A stretch of 64,000 nt of DNA. Origin: Escarpia spicata. Its lineage: Eukaryota > Annelida > Polychaeta > Sabellida > Siboglinidae. Shown here piece by piece: positions 23,289-34,619 of the stretch. The DNA lies in the NCBI GenBank assembly GCA_963995525.1, contig OZ023207.1, forward strand, positions 31,533,298-31,597,297, read 5' to 3'. The notes under the pieces are model-generated. The model had not been told where the DNA came from and searched no databases. It saw nothing but the letters and a program-made list of their open reading frames with translations. Made by a program: the position numbers and the translations under genes. How positions within the stretch are numbered: position 1 is the stretch's first letter; each line of letters opens with the position of its first letter.

Positions 23289-25464
23289 CAGTACCGGCAT
23301 AAAGTCATGGGAACAGCAGCAAAATATGACATTGTTTGTGTTCTGACCACCTTTTCAGATAACCATGTATATGTAGACACATTCTTTCTTGATGTGATGC
23401 TACAGCCATCCTATCTGACTACATTGTTTCATTATGTGATGCTACAGCCATCCTATCTGACTACATTCTTTCATTATGTGATGCTTCAGCCATCCTATCT
23501 GACTACATTGTTTCTTTATGTGATGCTACAGCCATCCTATCTGACTACATTGTTCTTTATGTGATGCTTCAGCCATCCTATCTGACTACATTGTTTCTTT
23601 ATGTGATGCTTCAGCCATCCTATCTGACTACATTGTTTCTTTATGTGATGTTACAGCCATCCTATCAGACTACATTGTTTCTTTATGTGATGCTTCAGCC
23701 ATCCTATCTGACTACTTTGTTTCTTTATGTGATGCTACAGCCATCCCATCTGACTACATTGTTCCTTTATGTGATGCTTCAGCCATCCTATCTGACTACA
23801 TTGTTTCTTTATGTGATGCTTCAGCCATCCTATCTGACTACATTGTTTCTTTATGTGATGCTTCAGCCATCCTATCTGACTACATTGTTTCTTTATGTGA
23901 TGCTTCAGCCATCCTACCTGACTACATTGTTTCTTTATGTGAGGCTTCAGCCATCCTATCTGACTACATTGTTTCTTTATGTAATGTTACAGCCATCCTA
24001 TCTGACTACATTGTTTCTTTATGTGATGCTACAGCCATCCTATCTGACTACATTGTTTCTTTATGTGATGCTTCAGCCGTCCTATCTGACTACATTGTTT
24101 CTTTATGTAATGCTTCAGCCGTCCTATCTGTCTACATTGTTTCTTTATGTAATGCTTCAGCCGTCCTATCTGTCTACATTGTTTCTTTATGTGATGCTAC
24201 AGCCGTCCTATCTGACTACATTGTTTCTTTATGTGATGCTGCAGCCGTCCTATCTGACTATATTGTTTATTTATGTGATGCTACAGCCGTTCTATCTGAA
24301 TACATTGTTTCTTTATGTGATGTACAGCCGTTCTATCTGACTACATTGTTTCTTTATGTGATGCTTCAGCATTCCTATCTGACTACATTGTTTCTTTATG
24401 TAATGCTTCAGCCGTCCTATCTGACTACATTGTTTCTTTATGTGATGCTACAGCCATCCTATCTGACTACATTGTTTCTTTATGTGATGCTACAGCCGTC
24501 CTATCTGACTACATTGTTTCTTGATGTGATGCTACAGCCGTCCTATCTGACTACATTGTTTCTTTTTGTGATGCTACAGCCGTCCTATCTGACTACATTG
24601 TTTCTTTATGTGATGCTACAGCCGTCCTATCTGACTACAATGTTTCTTTATGTGATGCTACAGCCGTCCTATCTGACTACATTGTTTCTTTATGTAATGT
24701 TACAGCCATCCTATCTGACTACATTGTTTCTTTATGTGATGCTACAGCCATCCTATCTGACTACATTGTTTCTTTATGTGATGCTTCAGCCGTCCTATCT
24801 GACTACATTGTTTCTTTATGTAATGCTTCAGCCGTCCTATCTGTCTACATTGTTTCTCTTTGTGATGCTACAGCCGTCCTAGCTGACTACATTGTTTCTT
24901 TATGTGATGCTGCAGCCGTCCTATCTGACTACATTGTTTATTTATGTGATGCTACAGCCGTTCTATCTGAATACATTGTTTCTTTATGTGATGCTACAGC
25001 CGTCCTATCTGAATACATTGTTTCTTTATGTGATGCTTCAGCATTCCTATCTGACTACATTGTTTCTTTATGTAATGCTTCAGCCGTCCTATCTGACTAC
25101 ATTGTTTCTTTATGTGATGCTACAGCCATCCTATCTGACTACATTGTTTCTTTATGTGATGCTACAGCCGTCCTATCTGACTACATTTTTCTTGATGTGA
25201 TGCTACAGCCGTCCTATCTGACTACATTGTTTCTTTTTGTGATGCTACAGCCGTCCTATCTGACTACATTGTTTCTTTATGTGATGCTACAGCCGTCCTA
25301 TCTGACTACAATGTTTCTTTATGTGATGCTACAGCCGTCCTATCTGACTACAATGTTTCTTTATGTGATGCTACAGCCTTCCTATCTGACTACATTGTTT
25401 CTTTATGTGATGCTACAGCCATCCTATCTGACTGTATTGTTCCTATGACTTTATGCCGGTACTG
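23289..25464 (+). mobile_element. TA-flanked MITE with an internal 42-bp minisatellite
   Basis: The left end CAGTACCGGCATAAAGTCAT (23289-) and the inverted right end (to 25464) match over 26 bp with one difference, and both sides are flanked by TA. That fits a Tc1/mariner-type non-autonomous element. The interior is almost wholly a tandem array. Copy B has the left end at about 52112 but has lost the right end. Confidence 0.88.
23385..25440 (+). repeat. 42-bp tandem repeat, about 49 units
   Basis: Unit of 42 bp with core GATGCTACAGCCATCCTATC followed by TGACTACATTGTTTCTTTAT. Variants CTTCAG/CTACAG and CCATCC/CCGTCC alternate in blocks, so higher-order duplication inside the array is likely (for example 24300-24980 resembles 24950-25300). 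Because 42 is a multiple of three, long open frames with a 14-residue period result; they are not evidence for a protein. Confidence 0.97.
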
Positions 25465-26020
25465 TAAATCCATACGTTCACTTTGGATGATTGTCAGCGC
25501 TTCTCGTCCGAGGTGCCGAGGCCCACTCGCCTGATTTTATTATCCATTCGTTTCTTTCTCCAAATGTGAAGTAACTTCATGAGATGCTACAGATGACCGA
25601 CCGCAGGATGCGTTTGAAATATCCAGACCTAAGCCATGTTTCTTGAGAGTTATGTATAATATTAAATAATTTTTTCATCTGACAGAAATACATAACATGG
25701 AGTGCGGGTTCAATGGACAGAATACCAAGCACACAGTAGACGAACTCGGAACAAAGATACGTGGCCGTATCATGGCAGTTGCATCTATTGAACACTCACT
25801 TTCATCCGTCTAGGCAATTTCATCTCACCACCGTAGCGGGAGGAAAAGTGGCGCTTACAGTCGACTACATGATATTATCCTACACTGTGCATTCGTCGAT
25901 CTAGCTGCCATATATTTGGGGCCTGTGAATCGTTAACTGATTTAGCACACCCTTGAATGACATCATTGTCATGAAAGACCATATAACTATGGATAAAATT
26001 CGACTATTCCGTCGTAGTGT
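25465..26020. other. copy A duplicon DNA without a gene
   Basis: Collinear with 52615-52925 after the MITE end. Nothing coding is recognised. Confidence 0.4.
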
Positions 26021-26021
26021 A

Positions 26022-26023
<2 letters not shown>

Positions 26024-26105
<82 letters not shown>

Positions 26106-26130
26106 TATATGTATATATATATATATGTAT
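26024..26130. repeat. (TA)n microsatellite
   Basis: About 100 bp of TA repeat. The copy B counterpart at 52925-52965 is shorter. Confidence 0.95.
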
Positions 26131-27125
26131 ATAATAATATTTGGCTGTACTATTCACCATTTTGTAACACTGGATACTGTGAATATAGTTTTTAAATGTG
26201 AATGAAAATTTATGAATATTATCTCAGCGAACGCAATGCTATTCCCCCACCCTATGTAGTTGACGTCAATCTCATCTCATCTCATCTCATTATATAGTCG
26301 GTAGGTATGCCTCACATGCACACAGTGGATTTCTAAATGAAACTTACTTTTTTGCAACCCCTAAGTTGTCTAGTAAATATATTTGAATGTTCCCATTCCA
26401 AAATAATGTCCGAAGGAGTCCGTTTGGCGGCCATCTTGGAATTTATCACGCGCGACTAATAAAATCAAGGATACCCATAACTTTTGAACCATCCATCGTA
26501 CAAAAACAAATGAACCCATTTTTTCGTATACATTTGGCATGAGGAATCGCTTGAGAGGGTTATTTTTAACGATTCAACGAAATTTATTGCCTCAAAATAT
26601 ACATAATACCATATTTATTTTATGCCTGAAATCGAGACAAATACTAAGTTAAGGATAGGCGATTACACATAAGCACTGACTCAACATTATATGCCACTAC
26701 TAGACAGAAAATGTGCTAATTATGAGTCCAAGAAAAAAGGAAACTGCACGAAAATGTCCCACTACGATCAGTATCTACATCTACTCACCTTCAATGTTTA
26801 GCCTGAACTGACTATATTGATAACATTAAATTATTGTTTCTGTTCATATTATAAAAAAACACCCAAAAATGCACAAAGTTGATCTTGAAAAGGTACACAT
26901 AAATTTATTTTAATAACCTTGATACTGTATTAAATGTATCACTCATGTAATACTAATAACTTAAGATATACACTGCATTTGATTTTGATGATTTCAGTAT
27001 TAGTTTCCATATTTCACATGAAATTATAAAAAATATGAAAAACAGTACAAATAGTGGAACATTCTTTGTGAATATTTACACAATCAAATGTATATCATAA
27101 TAAATCACTGCTTAGTGACATATTA
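26131..27125. other. copy A duplicon DNA, AT-rich
   Basis: Collinear with 52965-54270. Copy B carries about 290 bp (53107-53405) that in copy A is replaced by a short run of CTCAT repeats near 26270-26292. No gene seen. Confidence 0.5.
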
Positions 27126-27128
27126 CAT

Positions 27129-27240
27129 CGCGGCGATCACTGCGGCACATCGGCGAGGCGTAGAGTGTAACAAGTGTTGGACGGTGTCAGCAGGAATAGC
27201 TTCCCATGCTTCATGCAGCAACTGCCACTTTCAGAAATAG
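27129..27240 (-). pseudogene. Tc1/mariner transposase C-terminal relic, copy A
   Basis: The minus strand reads LLHEAWEAIPADTVQ ... STPRRCAAVIAA, the usual C-terminus of a Tc1-type transposase. Compared with copy B it has lost the last residues and about 85 bp of flank. Confidence 0.75.
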
Positions 27241-27624
27241 GTCAACTATATAATATATAAAGACAACTACATTGCGGGCATTTAATTTTTTTATTTAAAT
27301 CGGTATATCATAATATTTAGTTACATAGCAATTCATACTAAGCAATACAACGTGTTGGAAAAATGCAAAACAAACATTGTTGTATGACAAGAAACGTATA
27401 AAAGGTAATTTATTTGCCAAAAAATATTCATACATGTATATTTCGTAAAGGTAAAAAGAAATGTAAATATGATAACATGAGGTACCCCTACTTTAGCTAT
27501 GATGTGTCTAGTAACAAAAACACCATGTAAATTTTAGTGTGACAATGATTCGGCCTAAATGTAAGTTGCTTTAATTATCACAAGTTGTACATCACTAACA
27601 CTAAAACAAGTAAGCGACTGAACG

Positions 27625-28022
27625 TTACTACATGCACTGTTTAATGCGACACTGACCACTGCTACATGCACTGTTTAATGCGACAGTGACCACTGCTACA
27701 TGCACTGTTTAATGCGACAGTGACCACTGCTATATGCACTGTTTAATGCGACAGTGACCACTGCTACATGCACTGTTTAATGCGACAGTGACCACTGCTA
27801 CATGCACTGTTTAATGCGACACTGACCACTGCTACATGCACTGTTTAATGCGACACTGACCACTGCTACATGCACTGTTTAATGGGACACTGACCACTGC
27901 TACATACACTGTTTAATGCGACACTGACCACTGCTACATACACTGTTTAATGCGACAGGGACCACTGCTACATGCACTGTTTAATGCGACACTGAGCACT
28001 GCTACATGCAATGTTTAATGCG
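27625..28022. repeat. 34-bp satellite, about 12 units, copy A
   Basis: Unit of 34 bp containing TGCACTGTTTAATGCGACA; the main variants are CACTGACC and CAGTGACC. Start points are regularly 34 bp apart (27661, 27695, ...). Copy B at 54854-55421 has about 17 units. Confidence 0.97.
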
Positions 28023-28028
28023 ACACTG

Positions 28029-28292
28029 AACAAGGACACCCATTACTGCAAAATCATCATGTACATAAACAAAACTCACATACAGGGGCGCCGCCATAAC
28101 TTCAGCTGTTCGGCTAGAGTAGTGATATTTGAAGACACAATAACTTCAGCTTATTATTATCACCTAAACTGGGGCACATTTCAAACGGTCTGGGGGGACA
28201 CAGTCGCGTGGGCCCATTATAAAAGGTCTGCAGACATGCCAAATTCCTAAGGTCTAGGGGGGCACGTGCCCTCAGGCCCGCCTGGATCCGCC
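28029..28292 (+). mobile_element. hAT-like MITE, second copy with internal deletion
   Basis: Matches 14481-14838 but lacks about 85 bp after CAGGGGCG. It ends GGATCCGCCT at 28293, directly before the 10-bp direct repeat that flanks the large inverted-repeat element. Confidence 0.7.
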
Positions 28293-28302
28293 TACTAGCC
28301 TA

Positions 28303-29736
28303 TGGAACGATATTAGGGCCATAATTCAACAATGCTACATTGTCGAATTCTGACTTTCGATTTTCCATTTACGTCGACATTGGCGAATTCTGACTTTCGA
28401 TTTTCCATTTACGTCGACATTGGCGAATTCTGACTTTCGATTATCCATTTACGCTGTCATTGTGCAAGATTTTTGTCAAATAATTCACTAGAATGCCATT
28501 TGGTTAAATATGTTTGGTCAAATAAGTTGACGCACAAAAATCAACCCGAATAATGTTTGCAACAATTTGTCTAGTCAAATATGACCTTTGACAGATGTGC
28601 TGCCCCCTAGCGAACTACATCAACTTGCAAATACTGAAGTATCCCTTGCAAGTCAAGCCTTGTCAAAGCATTATGCTGTCAATCACCAGCATCACGACGG
28701 AGTGTACGGAATACTTATATAGAGCGTTTTCACCCACGTTATGAGCTGTCTTATCAAAGTTGGGGTTTAAAAGAACTCAAAAATTAACTGAAGAAACGAA
28801 GTGCCAAGCAATCTGGCAGAAAATGCGAATTGATTGTCAGGTAGGTTGGTACTGTGTGTGAGCGATAATTCATGATGTTTCGTAAACTCGACCGTCAACG
28901 TCAATGATAATATTCATTCGTACTACAACGATAACAATTCAGTTAAAGCAACATATACATCCATTTAATATGTATATAAAACGGTCAGTGCAGTCTCGTT
29001 TATGAAGCGTGAGCGTCAGTCAGTCTGTCATGTATGGGGTAGGCTGTTTTTAAGTGAATACTATTAAAGCCTAAAGGGTCCTACTCATTGTGCGGAGTCT
29101 CCCATCCCACAGTGATTTGTATTTTGTTGACATTATGTAAATAGTTATTGTAAAATTTATATCTTAGTATTTCTTTCCATATCTGTAGTTCTGGTTGTTT
29201 CCACCGCTCTGCAACGTTCTATTAACTGACAAGTCTGTATTATAGTGGTTACAATGTAATGGTCTTATGAGGTCTCATTCAACTAGTCAGCCTTTTTCAG
29301 AACATTATCGCCAAACTGACATATATATGCTGGCATTGACTGTGGTCACTACCAGGGTGTTTGTCGTCCTCAGTGGTTCTCTTACGTCCCAAATTGAGAC
29401 ATTAGTATGATCTCCGAGTCATGAGGGATACATGGTCCCCAATGTTGAGAGCCAAGTTTTTACACCAAATATCATGCCTGCTCGGTCCATGTTTTGAACT
29501 CAGAGCAATGGCATGCTAGGCGGATGTGCTAACCACTACACTAGCATCTTAGTTACACATTGAACATAACTTGGGATAATGTCATTGTTTTTTATGTTTA
29601 CAGGTTAGAGTTTTGGATGCTAGATTCTGTCATGCTAGGCCTAGTCAAAAGCTTGAAGAGGAGTTCAGCATGAAACTGCCAAAGAATAACATGTATAGGG
29701 TGGTATGTACCCACTACCCAAATTTACACTGGGGAG
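28303..29736 (+). repeat. left terminal inverted repeat
   Basis: It pairs with 39153-41991 read in reverse. It starts with three 40-bp subterminal units (GAATTC at 28345, 28385 and 28425). It carries an inverted copy of the SAP exon (about 28596-28841) and part of the following exon (29605-29736). Homology stops after ACACTGGGGAG. Confidence 0.9.
28596..28841 (+). pseudogene. SAP-domain exon copy in the left arm
   Basis: Same exon as 41494-41747 on the opposite strand. The end of the SAP helix (AKQSGRKCELIV) is intact here, where the right arm has a stop. However, this copy has its own stop in the SAP core (LKN then TAA), so neither arm encodes the full domain. Confidence 0.7.
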
Positions 29737-29769
29737 TTATGTGATTAAACAAAGTCAAAAAATGAAAGT

Positions 29770-29930
29770 TGTTGTGTATTTAGAACTACATGTTGATGCG
29801 TAATTACTATTGTTTTGTATCGGCGTAATGATCCATAATTGGATACTATAAAAAGTAGTTCCTGTTCCGCCATCTTATGGTTATATTGTGTTTTGTAAAT
29901 ATATAGTGTATTTAGACGAAATACGCTACA
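29770..29930 (+). repeat. 5' LTR (Mag-type element 1)
   Basis: 161 bp, TG...CA, with a TATAAAAAG box near 29848 as a likely promoter and the primer site one base after its end. Confidence 0.94.
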
Positions 29931-30088
29931 CTGGCGACGAGGATGACTCAAAGAACTCGTCAATCCACTTGCACAGGTCGGTAGAAGAAAAGTGATGAAC
30001 TGTCACGCTGGTACAAATGTGCGTTGACTTGTGTCGAACTTTGAAGCGCTCGGAACTCCAATAAAAACGTGTTACCGTATTCGCTGCA

Positions 30089-30325
30089 ATGGCCGCCCCC
30101 ATTGGCAAAATTGAAACTTTTGACAGCTCGGTAGAGTCGTGGCCAGCTTACTATGAACGGTTAGAACAATATTTTCTGGCGAATGACGTTCCAGATGTGA
30201 AACAAGTGCCGGCTTTGCTGAGTCTGATAGGGAGTAAGACGTACAGTCTGCTGAGAGATTTGTGTGCGCCGGATAAACCTGCCACGAAAACATTAGTCAA
30301 CATATGTCAGTTAAGCCTCTCGTGA
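30089..30325 (+). pseudogene. Gag N-terminal part (Mag-type element 1)
   Basis: The open frame begins MAAPIGKIETFDSSVESW and continues YYERLEQYFLANDV, the usual opening of Mag-clade Gag. It runs out at a frameshift near 30310, and the next frame picks up Gag-like sequence from about 30399. Confidence 0.85.
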
Positions 30326-30398
30326 TTGCAGAAAGGTTTCGTTTCCACAAGAGGGACCAACAAGAGGGAGAAAGTGTTGCGCAATATGTTGCACAAAT

Positions 30399-32969
30399 AT
30401 GAAACTGTCAGAACATTGTGAATTTAGAGAAAACCTGGGAGATTCCCTGCGAGACCGATTTGTGTGTGGCCTGATAAACGAACATATACAAAAGAGATTG
30501 TTGTCAGAAATAACACTGACGTTTGGTCGTGCGGTGGAGATTTCAGTGGCCATGGAAACAGCTACAAGGGATGCTGCCGAACTGGGGCATTACAGAAATG
30601 GTACGGCTGTACACAAAGTCCATGTCAAGCCTAAAAGAGGACAATACAGCAAACCATGTTATCGATGTGCACGGTCGGGCCTCACCCCGGAAGACTGCAA
30701 ATTCAAAGAGGCACAGTGTCATAAATGCAAAAAGAAAGGACATATCAAGCCAGCGTACCGTGCCAATACACATGGAAACCAACGTTGCCAGGGTAAAGAT
30801 GCATCGCGTGGTAGTACGGGTGGTAAACACACAGGTTCCCAACATGTACACGTGATTGAAGATGTATATGACAGTGATGCTGAGAATGTAGCTGCTCTGG
30901 AAATACATACCATGGACCGATCGCCTGATATCAGAATTATTTGGGTAAATCCTAAGGTAAATAGTAAACCATTACAAATGGAACTCGATACAGGGTCGGC
31001 AGTGTCGGTGATAGACAAGCAACAGTTTGATGAGTACTTTCCCGAAGTAAAGACACAACACATTTCGGTGGTCTTAAAGACCTATTCTGGCGAAGAAATT
31101 GCTCCACTCGGCATGGTACATGTCGATGTAGAGTACAATGGACAGCAACAAAACTTGCCATTATGTGTGGTGAGAAAGGGAGGACCAGCATTGTTTGGGC
31201 GCCAGTGGCTTAACAGGATTAAGCTAGACTGGAAGTCCATCAAACACATCACTGCAACGAAGCATACAGGGAGTGTGCAGGAACAACTGGATGCACTTAA
31301 GTTGGAGTTTAAGGACGTCTTTCAAGCCGGACTTGGAGCCATCCAAGGACCCAAGGCGAAACTCCATCTCAAGGAGGGGGCAACTCCAAAATTTCACAAG
31401 GCCAGACAGGTACCCTATTCACTACGCCCGAAAGTTGAAGCAGAACTTGAGAAACTAGAGAAAGAAGGAATCATCACAAAAGTTTATTGGAGTGAATGGG
31501 CAACTCCAATCGTGCCTGTACCTAAGTCAAACGGATCGGTAAGAATATGCGGTGATTTCAAGGTCACCATCAATCCGGAACTGAAAGTGGATCACTATCC
31601 GTTACCCCGGATTGAAGATGTCTTCGCAAATCTCAGTGCAGGTGAGAAATTCACTAAAATTGATCTCCGTCAAGCTTACCTGCAACTCGAAATGGAGGAG
31701 GAGTCAAAGAAGTACCTGACTATCAACACGTTTCGGTACAACCGACTGTTATCTGGCGTCGCATCTGCACCTGCAATCTGGCAAAGAAAAATTGACCAGA
31801 TACTACAGGACATTCCAAGAACACACGTTATTCTGGATGACATCATCATTACTGGGAAGACTGACCAGGAGCACCTAGCGAATGTGCGCCGAGTCCTCGA
31901 ACGTCTACGCGATTACAATCTCAGGGCTGAAATAACGAAATGTGAATTCTTCAAGGACGAAATCACATACTGCGGACACAGAATCGACAAAGAGGGACTC
32001 CACAAAATGCCTGAGAAGATCGACGCTGTAGTCAATGCGCCCAGACCGGAGAATGTATCTCAGCTGAGGGCATACCTAGGCCTGCTTAACTACTATCACC
32101 GGTTTCTGCCAAATCTGTCCACAGTAGTATGGCCACTAAACCAGATGTTGGAGAAATGCAGGAAATGGCGATGGACTGTACAGTGCGAGAAAGCGTTTTC
32201 GGAAACAAAGCACATGATAAGCTCCGATCAAGTGTTGACACACTACGACCCGCAGTTGCCAATAAAGTTGGAATGTGACGTATCAGCTTACGGAATTGGC
32301 GCAGTCTTGTCTCACACAATGGCAGATGGAACTGACAGACCAGTCGGATTCGTATCACGTTCACTGACATCGGCAGAACGTAACTATGCCCAAATTGACA
32401 AGGAAGCACTTGCGTTGATTTGGGGAGTGAAGAAATTCCACTTATATCTATATGGTCGCCGCTTCACATTAGTGACGGATCATCAGCCTTTGCTACCAAT
32501 TCTCTGTCCAAGCAAGGGAGTACCGACGATGACATCTGCAAGACTTCAGCGCTACGCATTGTTCTTGTCTGGAATGGACTATGAAATAAAGTTTCGGAAT
32601 ACTTCCAGTCATGCGAACGCGGATGCGTTATCACGTCTTCCTATAAAGGAAACCTACGACCAGGATGAAGAGGTCATTGATCCTGTGGAAGCCTTCCACA
32701 TATCTCAGGTGGACGCAGTTCCAGTGTCTAGTGCTCAAGTGAGACTTGAAACCCAAAACGACCAAATTCTGGCGAAAGTATATACTCTAACCAAGGACGG
32801 TTGGGCCTACACAGGTGACAAGGAAATCGCTCCTTACTACACGCGACGGAATGAACTTTCCCTGTCAGAAGGATGTCTGATGTCGGGAATCAGAGTGATA
32901 ATACCATTGAAACCTTCGCACTCGACTGGACGCGCTGAAACCAGACTTACGCCGCGACATTGCTGCTAA
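30399..32969 (+). CDS. Gag-Pol polyprotein without integrase (Mag-type element 1)
   Basis: An 856-codon open frame. Domains in order: nucleocapsid (CYRCARSG...C and CHKCKKKGH, both knuckles missing a ligand); protease active site ELDTGSAVSVI near residue 194; reverse transcriptase from about 340 to 540 (KIDLRQAYLQLEM, FRYNRLLSGVASAPAIWQ, and VILDDIIITG, where most relatives have a tyrosine before LDD); RNase H from about 615 (LECDVSAYGIGAVLSH, VTDHQPLLPIL). The frame ends soon after GCLMSGIRVIIP, where the integrase should begin, and jumps to what looks like its downstream tail. It copies element RNA in relatives. The long intact frame suggests recent insertion, but Gag is frameshifted and integrase is gone. 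Confidence 0.92.
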   Translation: MKLSEHCEFRENLGDSLRDRFVCGLINEHIQKRLLSEITLTFGRAVEISVAMETATRDAAELGHYRNGTAVHKVHVKPKRGQYSKPCYRCARSGLTPEDCKFKEAQCHKCKKKGHIKPAYRANTHGNQRCQGKDASRGSTGGKHTGSQHVHVIEDVYDSDAENVAALEIHTMDRSPDIRIIWVNPKVNSKPLQMELDTGSAVSVIDKQQFDEYFPEVKTQHISVVLKTYSGEEIAPLGMVHVDVEYNGQQQNLPLCVVRKGGPALFGRQWLNRIKLDWKSIKHITATKHTGSVQEQLDALKLEFKDVFQAGLGAIQGPKAKLHLKEGATPKFHKARQVPYSLRPKVEAELEKLEKEGIITKVYWSEWATPIVPVPKSNGSVRICGDFKVTINPELKVDHYPLPRIEDVFANLSAGEKFTKIDLRQAYLQLEMEEESKKYLTINTFRYNRLLSGVASAPAIWQRKIDQILQDIPRTHVILDDIIITGKTDQEHLANVRRVLERLRDYNLRAEITKCEFFKDEITYCGHRIDKEGLHKMPEKIDAVVNAPRPENVSQLRAYLGLLNYYHRFLPNLSTVVWPLNQMLEKCRKWRWTVQCEKAFSETKHMISSDQVLTHYDPQLPIKLECDVSAYGIGAVLSHTMADGTDRPVGFVSRSLTSAERNYAQIDKEALALIWGVKKFHLYLYGRRFTLVTDHQPLLPILCPSKGVPTMTSARLQRYALFLSGMDYEIKFRNTSSHANADALSRLPIKETYDQDEEVIDPVEAFHISQVDAVPVSSAQVRLETQNDQILAKVYTLTKDGWAYTGDKEIAPYYTRRNELSLSEGCLMSGIRVIIPLKPSHSTGRAETRLTPRHCC

Positions 32970-33385
32970 ACAGATGTCACAAGCAATTCGTTCAACGGTT
33001 CAACATCGTGAACTCGCAGTAGGACAATCCGTAGCAGTTCGCGACTATCGTGGGAACGACAAATGGGTTTCCGGTACAATCGTGTTGCGTACTGGTCCGG
33101 TGTCATGTCGAGATAACACCAGGTGTCGTCTGGCGACGACACATTGAACAAATTCGTGATGCCGAGTCTACAATCAAGTCTCCGATTCCAATGCCGGAAG
33201 CTGTGGTTGTGTTTCCCAGTGGCGATCCTTCGCCATCCATTCTCGCTGAAGAAGAGAAGAAATGTGACTCAACACCACAACCCAGCGAAACACGTGTGAA
33301 ACCATCCACTTCAATGTCTTCGCCCGTGAGAGAAAAACGTTATCCTTCGGGAATGCACAAGGCACCGCAGAAGCTGGATTTATAA
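32930..33385 (+). pseudogene. integrase-distal tail of Pol (Mag-type element 1)
   Basis: After the deletion, phrases such as HRELAVGQSVAVRDYRGNDKWVSGTIV and later PVREKRYPSGMHKAPQKLDL match the C-terminal SH3-like and tail region of Mag-type Pol. Frame shifts interrupt them. Confidence 0.75.
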
Positions 33386-33735
33386 GTTGTGACTCAGAGT
33401 ACACGTAACTGTTGATGTTTTGAGATTTCTTGTTAATTGAGATAATTCGAAGACTTGCTTTAATTTAATATCCATTACCTTTCAATTGTACATGGACTCA
33501 ATGAGAGTGAACAGATACCAAATGGAACATTACTTGTTACTAACATTCACATTAATGACGCTGACTAACGCAGAACTAGGACAGTAATTGTACTAGATCA
33601 TGACTACTGTTATTTTTCTAGAACGGACAAAGTTATTTTTCCTTGCTGTTAGAACTTTGCTATGTTTGCTTCAAAATGTGAACTGTAAGGGTATCATATC
33701 TCCAGTAGGGATTACTAAACTAATTGGGGAGGAAC

Positions 33736-33896
33736 TGTTGTGTATTTAGAACTACATGTTGATGCGTAATTAATATTGTTTTGTATCGGCGTAATGATCC
33801 ATAATTGGATACTATAAAAAGTAGTTCCTGTTCCGCCATCTTATGGTTATGTCGTGTTTTGTAAATATATAGTGTATTTAGACGAAATACGCTACA
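33736..33896 (+). repeat. 3' LTR (Mag-type element 1)
   Basis: 161 bp. Differs from the 5' LTR at only a few positions by eye (for example AATTAATATTG against AATTACTATTG), implying a fairly recent insertion. Confidence 0.94.
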
Positions 33897-33901
33897 AAAG
33901 T

Positions 33902-34600
33902 GAAGCAACCTGGAGCGTTCGCTTGCTCGGGCCGAGTTGTGGGCGACGTTCCAGAATTCCCGAGACGATTATACTTTTAGACTTGATACGTGGTCTGTCA
34001 ATGTACGTGAATCATTGCACTGAAATAAACCATTGTCATTGGGGCAAACAAGCTATAATTAACATGCTAAGTAAATCACAGCAAATTAGAGAATTCATTT
34101 AAAAATGAACCAAGCTAATAAACACATTAACAACAAGAAAACATGTTTTTTCGCTGGGGAGGGGTTGCTCACACCTGTCATCCACTCGGGGGTGGGGGGT
34201 GGCACTTGGCTGAAGTGAAGTTTAAAGTCCTACCCTTGTCACGGACCCTTATCATTGAAATAGTGCCCCCTTTTTAAGAAAATGGATTCGTACCTTCCAA
34301 TCTAGATGATGGAAATACTACCTCAAACATTTTCAACTCCAATCTCTTGCCTCCCACATTTAGCCGCCGGTCTCTCAAATTTCCCATATCTCCCACCTGA
34401 AAATTACCCCATAGATTTGGCAATAACTTTATTTTAATATTGAAGTTATTTATTAAAATAACCCATCCCTATCAATTTGTTTTCCTCCTTTATCCAGGGA
34501 CAACACCTCTGTTCAAAAGACTGAAGAAGACTGAGCTCTATTCCCTTGGTCAAAAACCCCCACACCAGCAGCTGTCAGTAGGATGGGGCGAGAAAATGGT
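33902..34600. other. DNA transposon interior, no clear exon
   Basis: G-rich and A-rich patches (GGGGTGGGGGG near 34190). Nothing coding is recognised until about 34620. Confidence 0.4.
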
Positions 34601-34619
34601 TGCAGCTAGAGACAGAAGC

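Larger units (their letters stand above)
29770..33896 (+). mobile_element. Mag-type LTR retrotransposon lacking integrase
   Basis: The 161-bp LTRs at 29770-29930 and 33736-33896 (TGTTGTGTAT...CGCTACA) are nearly identical. The element is flanked by perfect AAAGT duplications (29765-29769, 33897-33901). The primer site begins TGGCGACGAGGATGAC at 29932, and a GGGGAGGA purine tract lies before the 3' LTR. Gag, protease, RT and RNase H are present, but the integrase core is missing between about 32910 and 32930. It is inserted just inside the left arm of the large DNA transposon, so it is younger than that element. Confidence 0.95.

Noticed and set aside
23262..25448. Long frames (up to 259 codons) with period MLQPSYLTTLFLYV
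   Set aside because: The 42-bp unit is a multiple of three, all copies shift together, and copy B shows array contraction; there is no start, splice or selection evidence.
27625..28022. CRISPR-like look of the 34-bp array
   Set aside because: Units are head-to-tail without unique spacers, in a eukaryotic genome; it is a satellite.
30543..31191. Minus-strand frames opposite Gag-Pol of Mag-type element 1
   Set aside because: Shadows of the 856-codon frame.
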